From the NCBI RefSeq assembly GCF_021648885.1, contig NZ_JAKJHZ010000003.1, forward strand, positions 248,001 to 312,000: a stretch of DNA of 64,000 nucleotides, read 5' to 3'. The position numbers and the translations under genes were made by a program. The DNA is from Nocardioides potassii. GTDB lineage: Bacteria; Actinomycetota; Actinomycetes; Propionibacteriales; Nocardioidaceae. The first letter of the stretch is position 1. The number at the start of each line of letters is the position of its first letter. Under the pieces are notes generated by a model that did no database searches, had not been told where the DNA came from, and worked only from the letters and a program-made list of their open reading frames with translations. Shown here piece after piece: positions 25,226 to 32,838 of the stretch.

Positions 25226-25843
25226 TCACGTGCCGCGCTGACCGCGTCGGCTCGGGATCGCGGTGACGCCCTCGGGCACGGGCGGCAGGCCCACTGCCGT
25301 GCACATCAGCTCGCCCCACGCCTCGACGTGGGCGGTCATGTCGAGGCCGTCGTCGCCGACGGTCGGGGTCCACGACGCGCGGATCTCGACCTGGGCGGTG
25401 CCCGGCTCGTCGCGCATCCCCCCGAAGCTCTCGGTGGTGACGCAGGTGACCGTCCCGGACGCGGCGTGGAACTCGGCGCCGTGCGCCTCGAGCGCCTCGG
25501 TGAGCCACGACCACCCGACGGCGGCCAGCATCGGGTCCGCGCCGAGCTCGGGGTCGATGTCGGCGCGGGCGTAGGCCACGCAGCGGTAGGTGCCGTCCCA
25601 CGCGTCGTTGCCGGCCGGGTCGTGCAGCAGGATCAGCCGGCCGGTGCCGAGGTCCTCGTCGTCCACGGTGACGTCGCCGCTGAGCGCGGACGACCACGGC
25701 GCGATGCGCTGCGGGGCGGGCATCTCCTCGCAGAACACCTCCGGGCGCAGCGAGGCCTGCCGCATCGACTCCACAGCCGCGCGGAACTCCGCAGGCCCAG
25801 CCCCGGCACCGCTGCCCGGGTGGGTCTCGTGACGAGCCACCAT
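25226..25843 (-). CDS. DUF3000 protein
   Basis: 205 aa. Conserved blocks: FRAAVESMRQASLRPEVFCEEMPAPQRIAPWSSALSGDV, GRLILLHDPAGNDAWDGTYRCVAYARADIDPELGADPML, VGWSWLTEALEAHGAEFHAASGTVTCVTTESFGGM, and AWGELMCTAVGLPPVPEGV. This is the actinobacterial DUF3000 family, nearly always just upstream of RNase D; function unknown, probably cytosolic. It overlaps the rnd GTG alternative by four bases. ATG 25843 has TACTCT six bases upstream. Divergent from hemE. Confidence 0.9.
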   Translation of the reverse strand: MVARHETHPGSGAGAGPAEFRAAVESMRQASLRPEVFCEEMPAPQRIAPWSSALSGDVTVDDEDLGTGRLILLHDPAGNDAWDGTYRCVAYARADIDPELGADPMLAAVGWSWLTEALEAHGAEFHAASGTVTCVTTESFGGMRDEPGTAQVEIRASWTPTVGDDGLDMTAHVEAWGELMCTAVGLPPVPEGVTAIPSRRGQRGT

Positions 25844-25849
25844 TCGGCC

Positions 25850-25855
25850 AGAGTA
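25850..25855 (-). promoter_or_regulatory. -10 TACTCT for DUF3000 gene, leaderless geometry
   Basis: TACTCT on the minus strand ends 6 bases before ATG 25843. Confidence 0.55.
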
Positions 25856-25914
25856 GGCCAGCCCCGCGCTTCGCCGATGTGCCGCCACGCCGCCTGACCT
25901 GCGAAGATTCGTCG

Positions 25915-26955
25915 GTGACCACGCCCCATCCCGGACTGTCCGAGAGCCCCTTCCTGGTGGCCGCACGCGGTGGGCAGCCGGCGCACACGCCGGTCTGGTA
26001 CATGCGGCAGGCGGGCCGGTCGCTCCCCGAGTACCTGAAGGTGCGCGAGGGGATCGGGATGCTCGAGTCCTGCATGGACGCCGACCTGGTCACCGAGATC
26101 ACCCTGCAGCCCGTACGACGCTACGGCGTCGACGCCGCGATCTTCTTCTCCGACATCGTGCTGCCGCTCAAGGCGGTGGGCGTGGACCTCGACATCAAGC
26201 CGGGCGTCGGGCCGGTCGTCGCCTCACCGGTCCGGACGCTCGCGGACGTCGAGGCCATCCCCGACCTCGTGCCCGAGCACGTGCCCTACATCTCGCAGGC
26301 CGTCCGCCAGCTCGTCGCCGAGCTCGGCGCCACGCCGCTGATCGGCTTCGCCGGCGCGCCGTTCACCGTGGCGTCGTACCTCGTCGAGGGCGGTCCGTCG
26401 AAGGAGCACGCCAGGACCAAGGCGATGATGTTCGGGGCCCCCGACGTGTGGGACGCGCTGATGCGCAAGATCGCCGGCATCGCGGCGGCCTACCTCCGCA
26501 TCCAGGTCGAGGCGGGCGCCTCGGCCGTGCAGCTCTTCGACTCGTGGGCCGGCGCGCTGACCCCGGCCGACTACCGCGACTCGGTGATGCCCCACTCCCA
26601 GCGGGTGCTGGCCGGGGCCGGAGAGCTCGGCGTGCCGCGCATCCACTTCGGCGTCGGGACGACCAACCTGCTCGGGCTGATGGGCGAGGCGGGCGCCGAC
26701 GTGGTCGGGGTCGACTGGCGCACGCCGCTGGACCGGGCCATCCCGCTCGTCGGTGACCGCGTGGTCCAGGGCAACCTCGACCCGACGCTGGTCTTCGCGC
26801 CCACCGAGGTGATGACGGCTCGCGCCGCCGAGGTGATCGAGGCCGGTCGCGCGGCGAGGGGCCACATCTTCAACCTCGGTCACGGGGTCATCCCGTCGAC
26901 CGACCCCGGTCAGCTCACTGCGCTGACCGAGTTCGTCCAGTCCTACCCGCGCTGA
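25915..26955 (+). CDS. hemE: Uroporphyrinogen decarboxylase
   Basis: 346 aa from GTG 25915. Clear HemE signatures: PVWYMRQAGRSLPEY near the N-terminus (substrate-binding Arg), the central GFAGAPFTVASYLVEGG and the conserved Tyr/Asp region FFSDIVLPLKAVGVDLDIKPGVGP, ending in HIFNLGHGVIPSTDP. It converts uroporphyrinogen III to coproporphyrinogen III in the cytosol, a step shared by both late heme branches. HemY and HemQ of the coproporphyrin branch are 7 kb downstream. Its 3' end overlaps the convergent LysR gene by 41 bases. A weak GAAGAT box lies six bases before the start. Confidence 0.96.
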   Translation: MTTPHPGLSESPFLVAARGGQPAHTPVWYMRQAGRSLPEYLKVREGIGMLESCMDADLVTEITLQPVRRYGVDAAIFFSDIVLPLKAVGVDLDIKPGVGPVVASPVRTLADVEAIPDLVPEHVPYISQAVRQLVAELGATPLIGFAGAPFTVASYLVEGGPSKEHARTKAMMFGAPDVWDALMRKIAGIAAAYLRIQVEAGASAVQLFDSWAGALTPADYRDSVMPHSQRVLAGAGELGVPRIHFGVGTTNLLGLMGEAGADVVGVDWRTPLDRAIPLVGDRVVQGNLDPTLVFAPTEVMTARAAEVIEAGRAARGHIFNLGHGVIPSTDPGQLTALTEFVQSYPR

Positions 26956-27895
26956 TCGGCGTCACGACCGACGGGTCGGGCTCGAGCGACGCCAGGTAGG
27001 AACGGGCCTGGCGCACGAGGGCGGTCTGCAGGTCGCGGACCGGCTCCGGCACGCGCTCGGCGCGGCGTCGCAGCATCAGCAGGGTGACGGTCGTGGCGCC
27101 GTCGCCGGCGAGGATCGGACGGGTCGTGAGGACCCCGGCGCGCACCAGCGGATCGCCGGTGATCGAGAAGTCCGGGAGGATGGAGATCCCCAGCCCGGCG
27201 GCGACCATCGACTTGCCCATCTCGGCGCCGTCGGTGGCGTACGTCGTCTCCGGCAGGGCGCCCGCGAAGAGGCGGTGGGCGTAGCGGTGCATGACGAAGC
27301 CCGGTCGCATCAGGACGTGCGGCTCCTTGCGGAGGTCGTCGACGCTCACGTGTGCCTGCGCCGCGAGGCGGTGGTCGGCACGCATGCACGCGACCGGCGT
27401 GCCCTCGATCAGCTTGTCGGCGACGATCGTCGTCGGGATCTCGTCGCCCGGGAGCACGTTGACGAGCCCGAGGTCGAGCGAACCCTCGGTGAGACCCTGC
27501 TGGATGTCGACCTGTCGCGCGTTGACCACCTCGACACCGCCCGCCCCGTGCTCGGCGCGCATGTCCTTGAGCGCAGGGGCGAGGAGGGTGGACGAGGCGG
27601 TGTTGACGGTGCCGATGCGCAGGTCACGGCGCCGTACGGACTGCTGGCCCGCGGCCTGGCGCAGCCGGTCGACGGCCTCGAGGACGTCGGTCATGTTCTG
27701 CAGCAGGTCCAGTCCCTGACGGCTGATCCGCGAGCCCGTACGGCGACGGTCGAGGAGCGTCGCACCGAGCTCCTTCTCAAGCTTGGTCACCGCCTCGCTC
27801 AGCGCGGGCTGGGAGATGTGCATCGCCTCGCTCGCCCGGCGCAGCGAGCCGTGCTCGGTGACCGCCGCGAGGTACTCCAGTTGTTCGATCCGCAC
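26915..27895 (-). CDS. LysR-type transcriptional regulator
   Basis: 326 aa from GTG 27895. N-terminal winged HTH (RIEQLEYLAAVTEHGSLRRASEAMHISQPALSEAVTKLEKELGATLLDRR) and a type 2 periplasmic-binding-like effector domain from ~95 (RIGTVNTASSTLLAPALKDMRAEHGAGGVEV ... GLVNVLPGDEIPTTI ... GLGISILPDFSI). Divergent from the sulfonate-monooxygenase operon across a 276-base region that contains AT-rich elements at each end, the typical placement of a LysR regulator and its target. The ligand is not predictable; a sulfur-status signal is a reasonable guess from the target. The 3' end overlaps hemE. Confidence 0.92.
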   Translation of the reverse strand: MRIEQLEYLAAVTEHGSLRRASEAMHISQPALSEAVTKLEKELGATLLDRRRTGSRISRQGLDLLQNMTDVLEAVDRLRQAAGQQSVRRRDLRIGTVNTASSTLLAPALKDMRAEHGAGGVEVVNARQVDIQQGLTEGSLDLGLVNVLPGDEIPTTIVADKLIEGTPVACMRADHRLAAQAHVSVDDLRKEPHVLMRPGFVMHRYAHRLFAGALPETTYATDGAEMGKSMVAAGLGISILPDFSITGDPLVRAGVLTTRPILAGDGATTVTLLMLRRRAERVPEPVRDLQTALVRQARSYLASLEPDPSVVTPISAGRTGRTRSAQ

Positions 27896-27962
27896 CCGAT
27901 GCTCCTGCTCTGCCGTGGTCGGGAAGCCGCGCGGGAGCGTGTCCGCGACGACGTTCGCTAAA

Positions 27963-27984
27963 GTCTACTAAGAAACTATACAAA
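27963..27984 (-). promoter_or_regulatory. AT-rich element near the LysR gene (possible operator/promoter)
   Basis: On the minus strand it reads TTTGTATAGTT then TCTTAGTAGAC. It includes TATAGT, a good -10, and shares TTTGTnTA...AnTAGA with the element at 28117-28138, 13 of 22 positions, in a window otherwise above 70% GC. Confidence 0.5.
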
Positions 27985-28032
27985 ACGGCGGAACCGGTCG
28001 TCCGACAGGTCCGCGTGTCGACCGGGGTGGCG

Positions 28033-28047
28033 GCTCTGCCTGCAAGG
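28033..28047. promoter_or_regulatory. Small hairpin CTGCCT-GCA-AGGCAG in the LysR/monooxygenase spacer
   Basis: Six-base perfect stem. It sits inside a longer, imperfect pairing of GGGGTG with CACCCC flanks. Role unclear; it lies upstream of the predicted start of the operon transcript. Confidence 0.3.
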
Positions 28048-28116
28048 CAGCACCTGTCACCCCCTCGACATCCCCGCGGGCGACGGTGTGCGGCGAGGGG
28101 GTCGACCGCTGCTACG

Positions 28117-28138
28117 TTTGTCTACAAGATCAATAGAG
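28117..28138 (+). promoter_or_regulatory. AT-rich element near the monooxygenase operon (possible operator/promoter)
   Basis: Reads TTTGTCTACAA then GATCAATAGAG. Contains TAGAGA as a -10 candidate about 30 bases before the operon's first gene; see the partner element at 27963-27984. Confidence 0.5.
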
Positions 28139-28171
28139 ATTAAGTGCGTGAAGGCTCGTGAGAGGACGGCG

Positions 28172-29314
28172 ATGAAGTTCCACTGGTTCCTGCCCACCAA
28201 CGGCGGAGACGGCCGGCAGGTCGTCAGCGGCGGCCACGGCGTCGAGCACGGCAACGCGGGCCGGCCCGCGAGCGTGCCCTACCTCGGCCAGATCGCCCGC
28301 AGCGCCGAGCAGCTCGGCTTCGAGGCGGCACTGACCCCGACCGGTGCGTGGTGCGAGGACGCCTGGCTCACGACCGCCATGCTCGCCCCGCTCTCGGAGC
28401 GCCTGAAGTTCCTCGTCGCGTTCCGCCCGGGACTCACCTCCCCGACGCTGGCCGCTCAGATGGCCGCGACCTTCCAGAACCTCACCGAGGGCCGCCTGCT
28501 CCTCAACGTCGTCACTGGAGGCGAGTCCCACGAGCAGCGGGCGTACGGCGACTTCCTCGACAAGGACGGGCGTTACGAGCGGTGCGGCGAGTTCCTCTCG
28601 ATCGTGCGCCGGCTCTGGACGGGGGAGGAGGTGACGTACGCCGGGAAGCACCTGCGCGTCGACCAGGCCAGGCTCCAGCAGCTGCCCGACCCCATCCCGG
28701 GGATCTACTTCGGCGGCTCGTCGCCCGCCGCCGGCGAGGTCGCGGCCGAGCACGCCGACGTCTACCTGACGTGGGGCGAGCCGCCGGCCGCCGTGGAGAA
28801 GAAGGTCCGGTGGATCACCGAGCTCGCCGAGAAGAAGGGCCGTGAGCTGACCTACGGGATCCGCCTCCACGTCATCTCCCGCGACACGTCCGAGGAGGCG
28901 TGGGCCGAGGCCGACCGCCTGCTCGCGGGCATCTCCGACGAGGACATCGCACGGGTCCAGGAGGGCCTGAAGCGCTCGGAGTCCGTCGGCCAGAAGAACA
29001 TGCTCGCGCTCAACGAGGGCAGCAAGGACGGCCTCGAGATCTTCCCGAACCTCTGGGCCGGCGTCGGCCTGGTCCGCGGCGGAGCCGGCACCGCGATGGT
29101 CGGCAGCCACGAGGAGGTCGCCGACCTCGTCGAGCAGTACGCCGCCGTCGGCATCGACGAGTTCGTGCTCTCGGCCTACCCGCACCTCGAGGGCGCCTAC
29201 CACTTCGGCGAGGGCGTCCTGCCGGTGCTGGAGAAGCGCGGACTGTGGACCAACCCCGCGCCCGCGCGCGGCCGGTCCTCGGTGCCGTTCGGCGGACAGA
29301 AGGCCGCATCGTGA
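28172..29314 (+). CDS. LLM-class FMNH2-dependent monooxygenase (SsuD-like)
   Basis: 380 aa, the length of E. coli SsuD, and similar to it along its length: MKFHWFLPTNGGDGR, GFEAALTPTGAWCEDAWLTTAML, LKFLVAFRPGLTSPTLAAQMAATF, LLLNVVTGGE, YFGGSSPAAGEVAAEHADVYLTWGEPP, YGIRLHVISRDTSEEAWAEAD, and NLWAGVGLVRGGAGTAMVG. It is a TIM-barrel oxygenase using free FMNH2 and O2 to cleave sulfite from alkanesulfonates; related organosulfur substrates are possible. AGAGGA lies five bases before ATG 28172. It starts a four-gene operon coupled by GTGA/ATGA overlaps, whose reductases would supply FMNH2. Confidence 0.9.
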   Translation: MKFHWFLPTNGGDGRQVVSGGHGVEHGNAGRPASVPYLGQIARSAEQLGFEAALTPTGAWCEDAWLTTAMLAPLSERLKFLVAFRPGLTSPTLAAQMAATFQNLTEGRLLLNVVTGGESHEQRAYGDFLDKDGRYERCGEFLSIVRRLWTGEEVTYAGKHLRVDQARLQQLPDPIPGIYFGGSSPAAGEVAAEHADVYLTWGEPPAAVEKKVRWITELAEKKGRELTYGIRLHVISRDTSEEAWAEADRLLAGISDEDIARVQEGLKRSESVGQKNMLALNEGSKDGLEIFPNLWAGVGLVRGGAGTAMVGSHEEVADLVEQYAAVGIDEFVLSAYPHLEGAYHFGEGVLPVLEKRGLWTNPAPARGRSSVPFGGQKAAS

Positions 29315-29832
29315 GCGCCCGTGTCGCCGTCGTCGTCGGCAACCCCAAGCCCGTGTCCCGCACCTACGAGGCCGCGCTCACCCTGGCCGACCGGCTCGGC
29401 GGCGCCGACCTGGTGATCGACCTGGCCGACCACACCGGCGAGCTCTTCGACTGGTCGTCCTCGACGGTCGGCGAGCTGGTCGAGGAGGTCGCCGCCAGCG
29501 ACCTCGTCGTGGTGGCAAGCCCGACCTACAAGGCGACCTACACCGGTCTGCTCAAGGTCTTCCTCGACCTGTTCCCGCACCAGGGCCTCGCCGGCGTCAC
29601 CGCGGTCCCGCTCATGCTCGGCGCTGCCGACGTCCACGCCCTGGCGGTCGAGCACACCCTGCGCCCCCTGCTCGTCGAGCTCGGCGCGTCGGTGCCGACG
29701 AGGGGCCTGTTCGTCCTCGACTCCGAGCACGCCGACGCGGCGCCGTACGACCGCTGGCTCGCCTCCGCCGAGCCGCTCCTCCCGTCCCCCATCCCGACAG
29801 ACCCCCGATCCCGTCAGGCGGTGTCCGCATGA
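29311..29832 (+). CDS. NADPH-dependent FMN reductase (flavodoxin-fold, SsuE/MsuE-like)
   Basis: 173 aa from GTG 29311, overlapping the monooxygenase stop as GTGA. Flavodoxin-like fold: VAVVVGNPKPVSRTYEAA (phosphate-binding loop), ASDLVVVASPTYKATYTGLLKVFLDLF (flavin loop, SPTYxxxxTGLLKxFLD) and TAVPLMLGAADVHALAVEHTLRPLLVELGA. It reduces FMN with NAD(P)H and hands FMNH2 to the adjacent monooxygenase. The C-terminal tail (PIPTDPRSRQAVSA) is short and disordered. Ends as ATGA with the next gene. Confidence 0.9.
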   Translation: MSARVAVVVGNPKPVSRTYEAALTLADRLGGADLVIDLADHTGELFDWSSSTVGELVEEVAASDLVVVASPTYKATYTGLLKVFLDLFPHQGLAGVTAVPLMLGAADVHALAVEHTLRPLLVELGASVPTRGLFVLDSEHADAAPYDRWLASAEPLLPSPIPTDPRSRQAVSA

Positions 29833-30428
29833 CCCAGTCCCTGTCCACCCCAGCGCTCGACCCGCGCACCCTCCGCGACGCGTTCGGGGCCTTCCCGTCC
29901 GGCGTCGTCGCCGTCGCGGCGTCGGTCAAGGGCCAGCTCACCGGCATCGCCGCGTCGTCGTTCACCTCGGTGAGCATCGACCCGCCGCTGGTGTCCTTCT
30001 CCATCGCCACCACCAGCTCGACGTGGCCGCTGCTGCGCGAGGCCGACCACCTCGGCATCAGCGTGCTGGCCGACCACCACGACGCCGTCTGCCGCCAGCT
30101 CGCGGGACCGCGCGAGGAGCGCTTCGCCGGCCTGCCCTTCCACGTCACCGGCAACGGCTCGGTCCTGCTCGACGAGGCCGTCGCGACCTACGACTGCTCG
30201 GTGCACCAGGAGGTCGTCGCCGGCGACCACCTGATCGTGCTGCTCGAGGTCCACGAGGTGGGTGGCGGCGACGGCGAGCACCCGCTCGTCTTCCACCGCT
30301 CCGGCTTCGCCAAGCTCCACCGCGACGACCTCGACCCCGCCCGCCTCGACGGCCGGATCAACGGCGCCGACGTCGACAGCAGCGCCGACCAGGCTCGCGC
30401 GACCGACAAGCAGGAGGACGCAGCATGA
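29829..30428 (+). CDS. Flavin reductase-like split-barrel protein
   Basis: 199 aa. FMN-binding split-barrel of the flavin reductase family (PF01613 type): DAFGAFPSGVVAVAASVKGQLTGIAASSFTSVSIDPPLVSFSIATTSSTW, then LREADHLGISVLADHH, RFAGLPFHVTGNGSVLLDEAVATYDCSVHQEVVAGDHLIVLLEVHEV, and LVFHRSGFAKL. These are the small components of two-component flavin monooxygenases, reducing flavin with NAD(P)H. Its presence beside a second, unrelated FMN reductase is unusual (see findings). Coupled at both ends by four-base overlaps. Confidence 0.9.
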   Translation: MTQSLSTPALDPRTLRDAFGAFPSGVVAVAASVKGQLTGIAASSFTSVSIDPPLVSFSIATTSSTWPLLREADHLGISVLADHHDAVCRQLAGPREERFAGLPFHVTGNGSVLLDEAVATYDCSVHQEVVAGDHLIVLLEVHEVGGGDGEHPLVFHRSGFAKLHRDDLDPARLDGRINGADVDSSADQARATDKQEDAA

Positions 30429-31768
30429 GCACCCACAAGAACACGGAGCTCGCGCCCAGCCCCCGCCGCGTCGCGCTCGCGTCCGCCGTCGGCGCCACCA
30501 TCGAGTGGTACGACTTCTTCCTCTACGGCACGGCGGCGGCCGTCGTGTTCGACAAGCTCTACTTCAACGGCCTCGACGGACCGGCCGCCCAGTTCGCGGC
30601 CTTCGCCACGTTCGCCGTCGGCTTCTTCGCCCGCCCGGTCGGCGGCCTGATCTTCGGCCACTTCGGCGACCGGATCGGCCGCAAGCAGATGCTGCTCCTG
30701 ACGCTGGTCATCATGGGCGTCGGCACGGCCCTCATCGGGCTCCTGCCGACCTACGACTCCATCGGCGTCTGGGCGCCCGTCGCGCTCGTCGTGCTGCGCG
30801 TGCTGCAGGGCATCGGCGTCGGCGGCGAGTACGGCGGCGCGGTGCTGCTCGCGGTCGAGTACGCCCCGCCCCGGCGCCGCGGCTTCTACGGCAGCTTCGC
30901 GCACATCGGCGTACCGGGTGGTCTCGTCCTCGCGGCCGGTGCGTTCTCGCTCGCCGGTCTCCTGCCGGAGGAGGACTTCCTCGCCTGGGGCTGGCGGGCC
31001 TGCTTCCTCGTCAGCATCGTGCTGCTCGGCATCGGCGCCTACATCCGGCTCTCGGTCATGGAGACGCCGGAGTTCGCCAAGGTGCAGGAGCGCAAGGAGA
31101 TCTCCCGCATCCCGCTGAAGGACCTGGTCGCCGAGCAGCCGCGGCCGCTGCTGCTGGGCATGGGCACGCGGTTCATCGAGGGCTTCACGTTCAACCTGTT
31201 CTCGGTCTACCTGCTGGCCTACGTCGCGACGAACCTCGAGCTGCCGCGGTCCTGGGCACTCGACGCGATCATCGTCGGCGCCGCGCTCGGCGTCGTGCTG
31301 GTGCCCATCTCCGGGGCGCTGTCGGACAAGCTGGGCCGCAAGCCGGTCTACCGGGTGGGCGCCTGGCTCGGCCTGCTGTTCGCCTTCCCGGCGGCGTACC
31401 TGATCCAGACCGAGAACCGCTGGGCGATCTCCGCGGTCTTCGTCGTCGGCCTCGGCGCGATCTACGGCATCGTCTACGGCCCGCTCGCCGCCTTCTGGTC
31501 CGAGCTGTTCGACACCCGCTACCGCTACACCGCGCTCAGCACGCTCTACCAGGTCTCCGGCATCCTCGCCTCCGGCCTCACGCCCCTCATCGCGGCGTGG
31601 CTGGTCACGAAGGGCGAGGGCACGCTCTGGTGGGTGGCGGGCTACAACGTGCTGGTCGCGGCGATCTCGCTCGTCTCAGCGCGCTTCCTGCCCGAGACCC
31701 GCGGTCGTGGTCTCGACCGCGAGGACCTCGGCCACGAGACCGCGGCGCGCGAGCCCGTGTCCGTCTGA
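30425..31768 (+). CDS. MHS-family MFS transporter (proton symporter)
   Basis: 447 aa, 12 predicted membrane helices. N-terminal MHS signature VGATIEWYDFFLYGTAAAVVF, MFS loop 2-3 motif GHFGDRIGRKQML, RVLQGIGVGGEYGGAVLLAVEYAP, and SDKLGRKPVY in the second half. Members carry organic acids, betaines or shikimate with protons. Last gene of the monooxygenase operon (ATGA overlap), where uptake of the sulfonate or related organosulfur compound is the natural role in place of the usual SsuABC transporter. A hairpin at 31788-31821 ends the unit. Confidence 0.92.
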   Translation: MSTHKNTELAPSPRRVALASAVGATIEWYDFFLYGTAAAVVFDKLYFNGLDGPAAQFAAFATFAVGFFARPVGGLIFGHFGDRIGRKQMLLLTLVIMGVGTALIGLLPTYDSIGVWAPVALVVLRVLQGIGVGGEYGGAVLLAVEYAPPRRRGFYGSFAHIGVPGGLVLAAGAFSLAGLLPEEDFLAWGWRACFLVSIVLLGIGAYIRLSVMETPEFAKVQERKEISRIPLKDLVAEQPRPLLLGMGTRFIEGFTFNLFSVYLLAYVATNLELPRSWALDAIIVGAALGVVLVPISGALSDKLGRKPVYRVGAWLGLLFAFPAAYLIQTENRWAISAVFVVGLGAIYGIVYGPLAAFWSELFDTRYRYTALSTLYQVSGILASGLTPLIAAWLVTKGEGTLWWVAGYNVLVAAISLVSARFLPETRGRGLDREDLGHETAAREPVSV

Positions 31769-31787
31769 CCTCCGCCGGTCCCGTCCC

Positions 31788-31821
31788 GATGAACTCCCAC
31801 TCGCTCGGGTGGAAGTTCATC
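31788..31821. terminator. Hairpin between convergent transporter and DUF4349 genes
   Basis: GATGAACT at 31788-31795 pairs with AGTTCATC at 31814-31821, with an inner CCAC/GTGG stem. It sits in the 59-base gap between the two stop codons. Confidence 0.65.
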
Positions 31822-31827
31822 GAGAGC

Positions 31828-32781
31828 TCAGCCTGCGGGCGTCTCGGCCGAGGCCGGGGCCGACGTCCGGCGGCGGCGTACGACGAGCCAGGCCGGGACG
31901 CCGATCACGAGGGCCACGACGGCGAAGGGCAGCAGCGCCCCGGCGACCAGCGCGATCAGGGCGAAGGTGCCACCGAGGGCCTTCGTCCCGCCGCGCAGCC
32001 CGTCGAGGAAGCCGGCGGGCGCGTCGTCGTCCTCCACGACGCTCGCCTTGTCGTCGTGCTTGCGGGAGATGTCGACGGTGATCGTCGACAGCGAGGTCTG
32101 GTCGGTGAGCCAGGACTGCTGCGACTTCAGCGAGTCGAGCTCGGCCTGGCGGGTGGTCAGCTGGGACTCGATCCAGATGAGGTTCTTCAGCGACGTCGCC
32201 TCCGCGAGCAGCAGCTCGACGCGCTTGAGGCTCGCCTCCTGGGCGCGGACGCGGACGTCGGTGTCGATGACCTGGGTCGTCACGTCCTCGGACCCCCGGC
32301 TCGAGGCGACGACTCCGTCGACCTCCTCGAGGGCGGTCATCGCGTCGCCGAACCGTCCGCTCGGCACCCGGACCACGAACCGCGCGTACGACGTCCGGCC
32401 GGCGTCGTCGGACTCGCTGGTCTCCTCGGTGATGTCCCCGCCCTGCGCGTCGACGATCCTCTGCACGTCCTGGCGGGTCTTCGCGACGTCCTTGCTGGAC
32501 ATCGACACGGTGCCGCTGGAGACCACCGCGCGCTCCATCTGCGGAGTGCCCGGCGCGCTGGCCGACTTCGGCGACGACGTCGTGGCGCCGCTGTCGGAGA
32601 AGTCCCGGCTGGCACCGCCCGGGGCCTCGGCACCGACGCCGTTACCCGCATCCATGTCGGCCGACGACGCGGAGCCGCCGCCGTCCGAGGCGCCGCTGTC
32701 GGAGGAGGACGAGCAGGCGGCCAGGGGGGCCGTCATGATGATCGCGAGGAGGAGGCCGGAGGCGCGGGTACGAGTGCTCAT
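31828..32781 (-). CDS. DUF4349 lipoprotein
   Basis: 317 aa. Signal LLLAIIMTAPLAAC with lipobox LAAC, Ser/Gly/Asp-rich linker, then the DUF4349 domain: VVSSGTVSMSSKDVAKTRQDVQRIVDAQGGDITEETS, ARFVVRVPSGRFGDAMTALEEVDGVVASSRGSEDVTTQVIDTDVRVRAQEASLKRVELLLAEAT, and a coiled-coil region SLKNLIWIESQLTTRQAELDSLKSQQSWLTDQ. A C-terminal membrane helix (FALIALVAGALLPFAVVALVIGVPAWLVVRRR) anchors it, so it is tethered at both ends. DUF4349 proteins are widespread and uncharacterised; the coiled coil suggests oligomers. Confidence 0.9.
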   Translation of the reverse strand: MSTRTRASGLLLAIIMTAPLAACSSSSDSGASDGGGSASSADMDAGNGVGAEAPGGASRDFSDSGATTSSPKSASAPGTPQMERAVVSSGTVSMSSKDVAKTRQDVQRIVDAQGGDITEETSESDDAGRTSYARFVVRVPSGRFGDAMTALEEVDGVVASSRGSEDVTTQVIDTDVRVRAQEASLKRVELLLAEATSLKNLIWIESQLTTRQAELDSLKSQQSWLTDQTSLSTITVDISRKHDDKASVVEDDDAPAGFLDGLRGGTKALGGTFALIALVAGALLPFAVVALVIGVPAWLVVRRRRTSAPASAETPAG

Positions 32782-32838
32782 GTGCGTCCGACGCCGGTCG
32801 CGTCGACGCCGGTTCCGGCCGTGACGGAACTGTGACCC

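Noticed and set aside
27985..28116. Possible SAM-type or sulfur-related riboswitch upstream of the monooxygenase gene
   Set aside because: The paired segments lie before the predicted transcript start and do not match a riboswitch core that I know.
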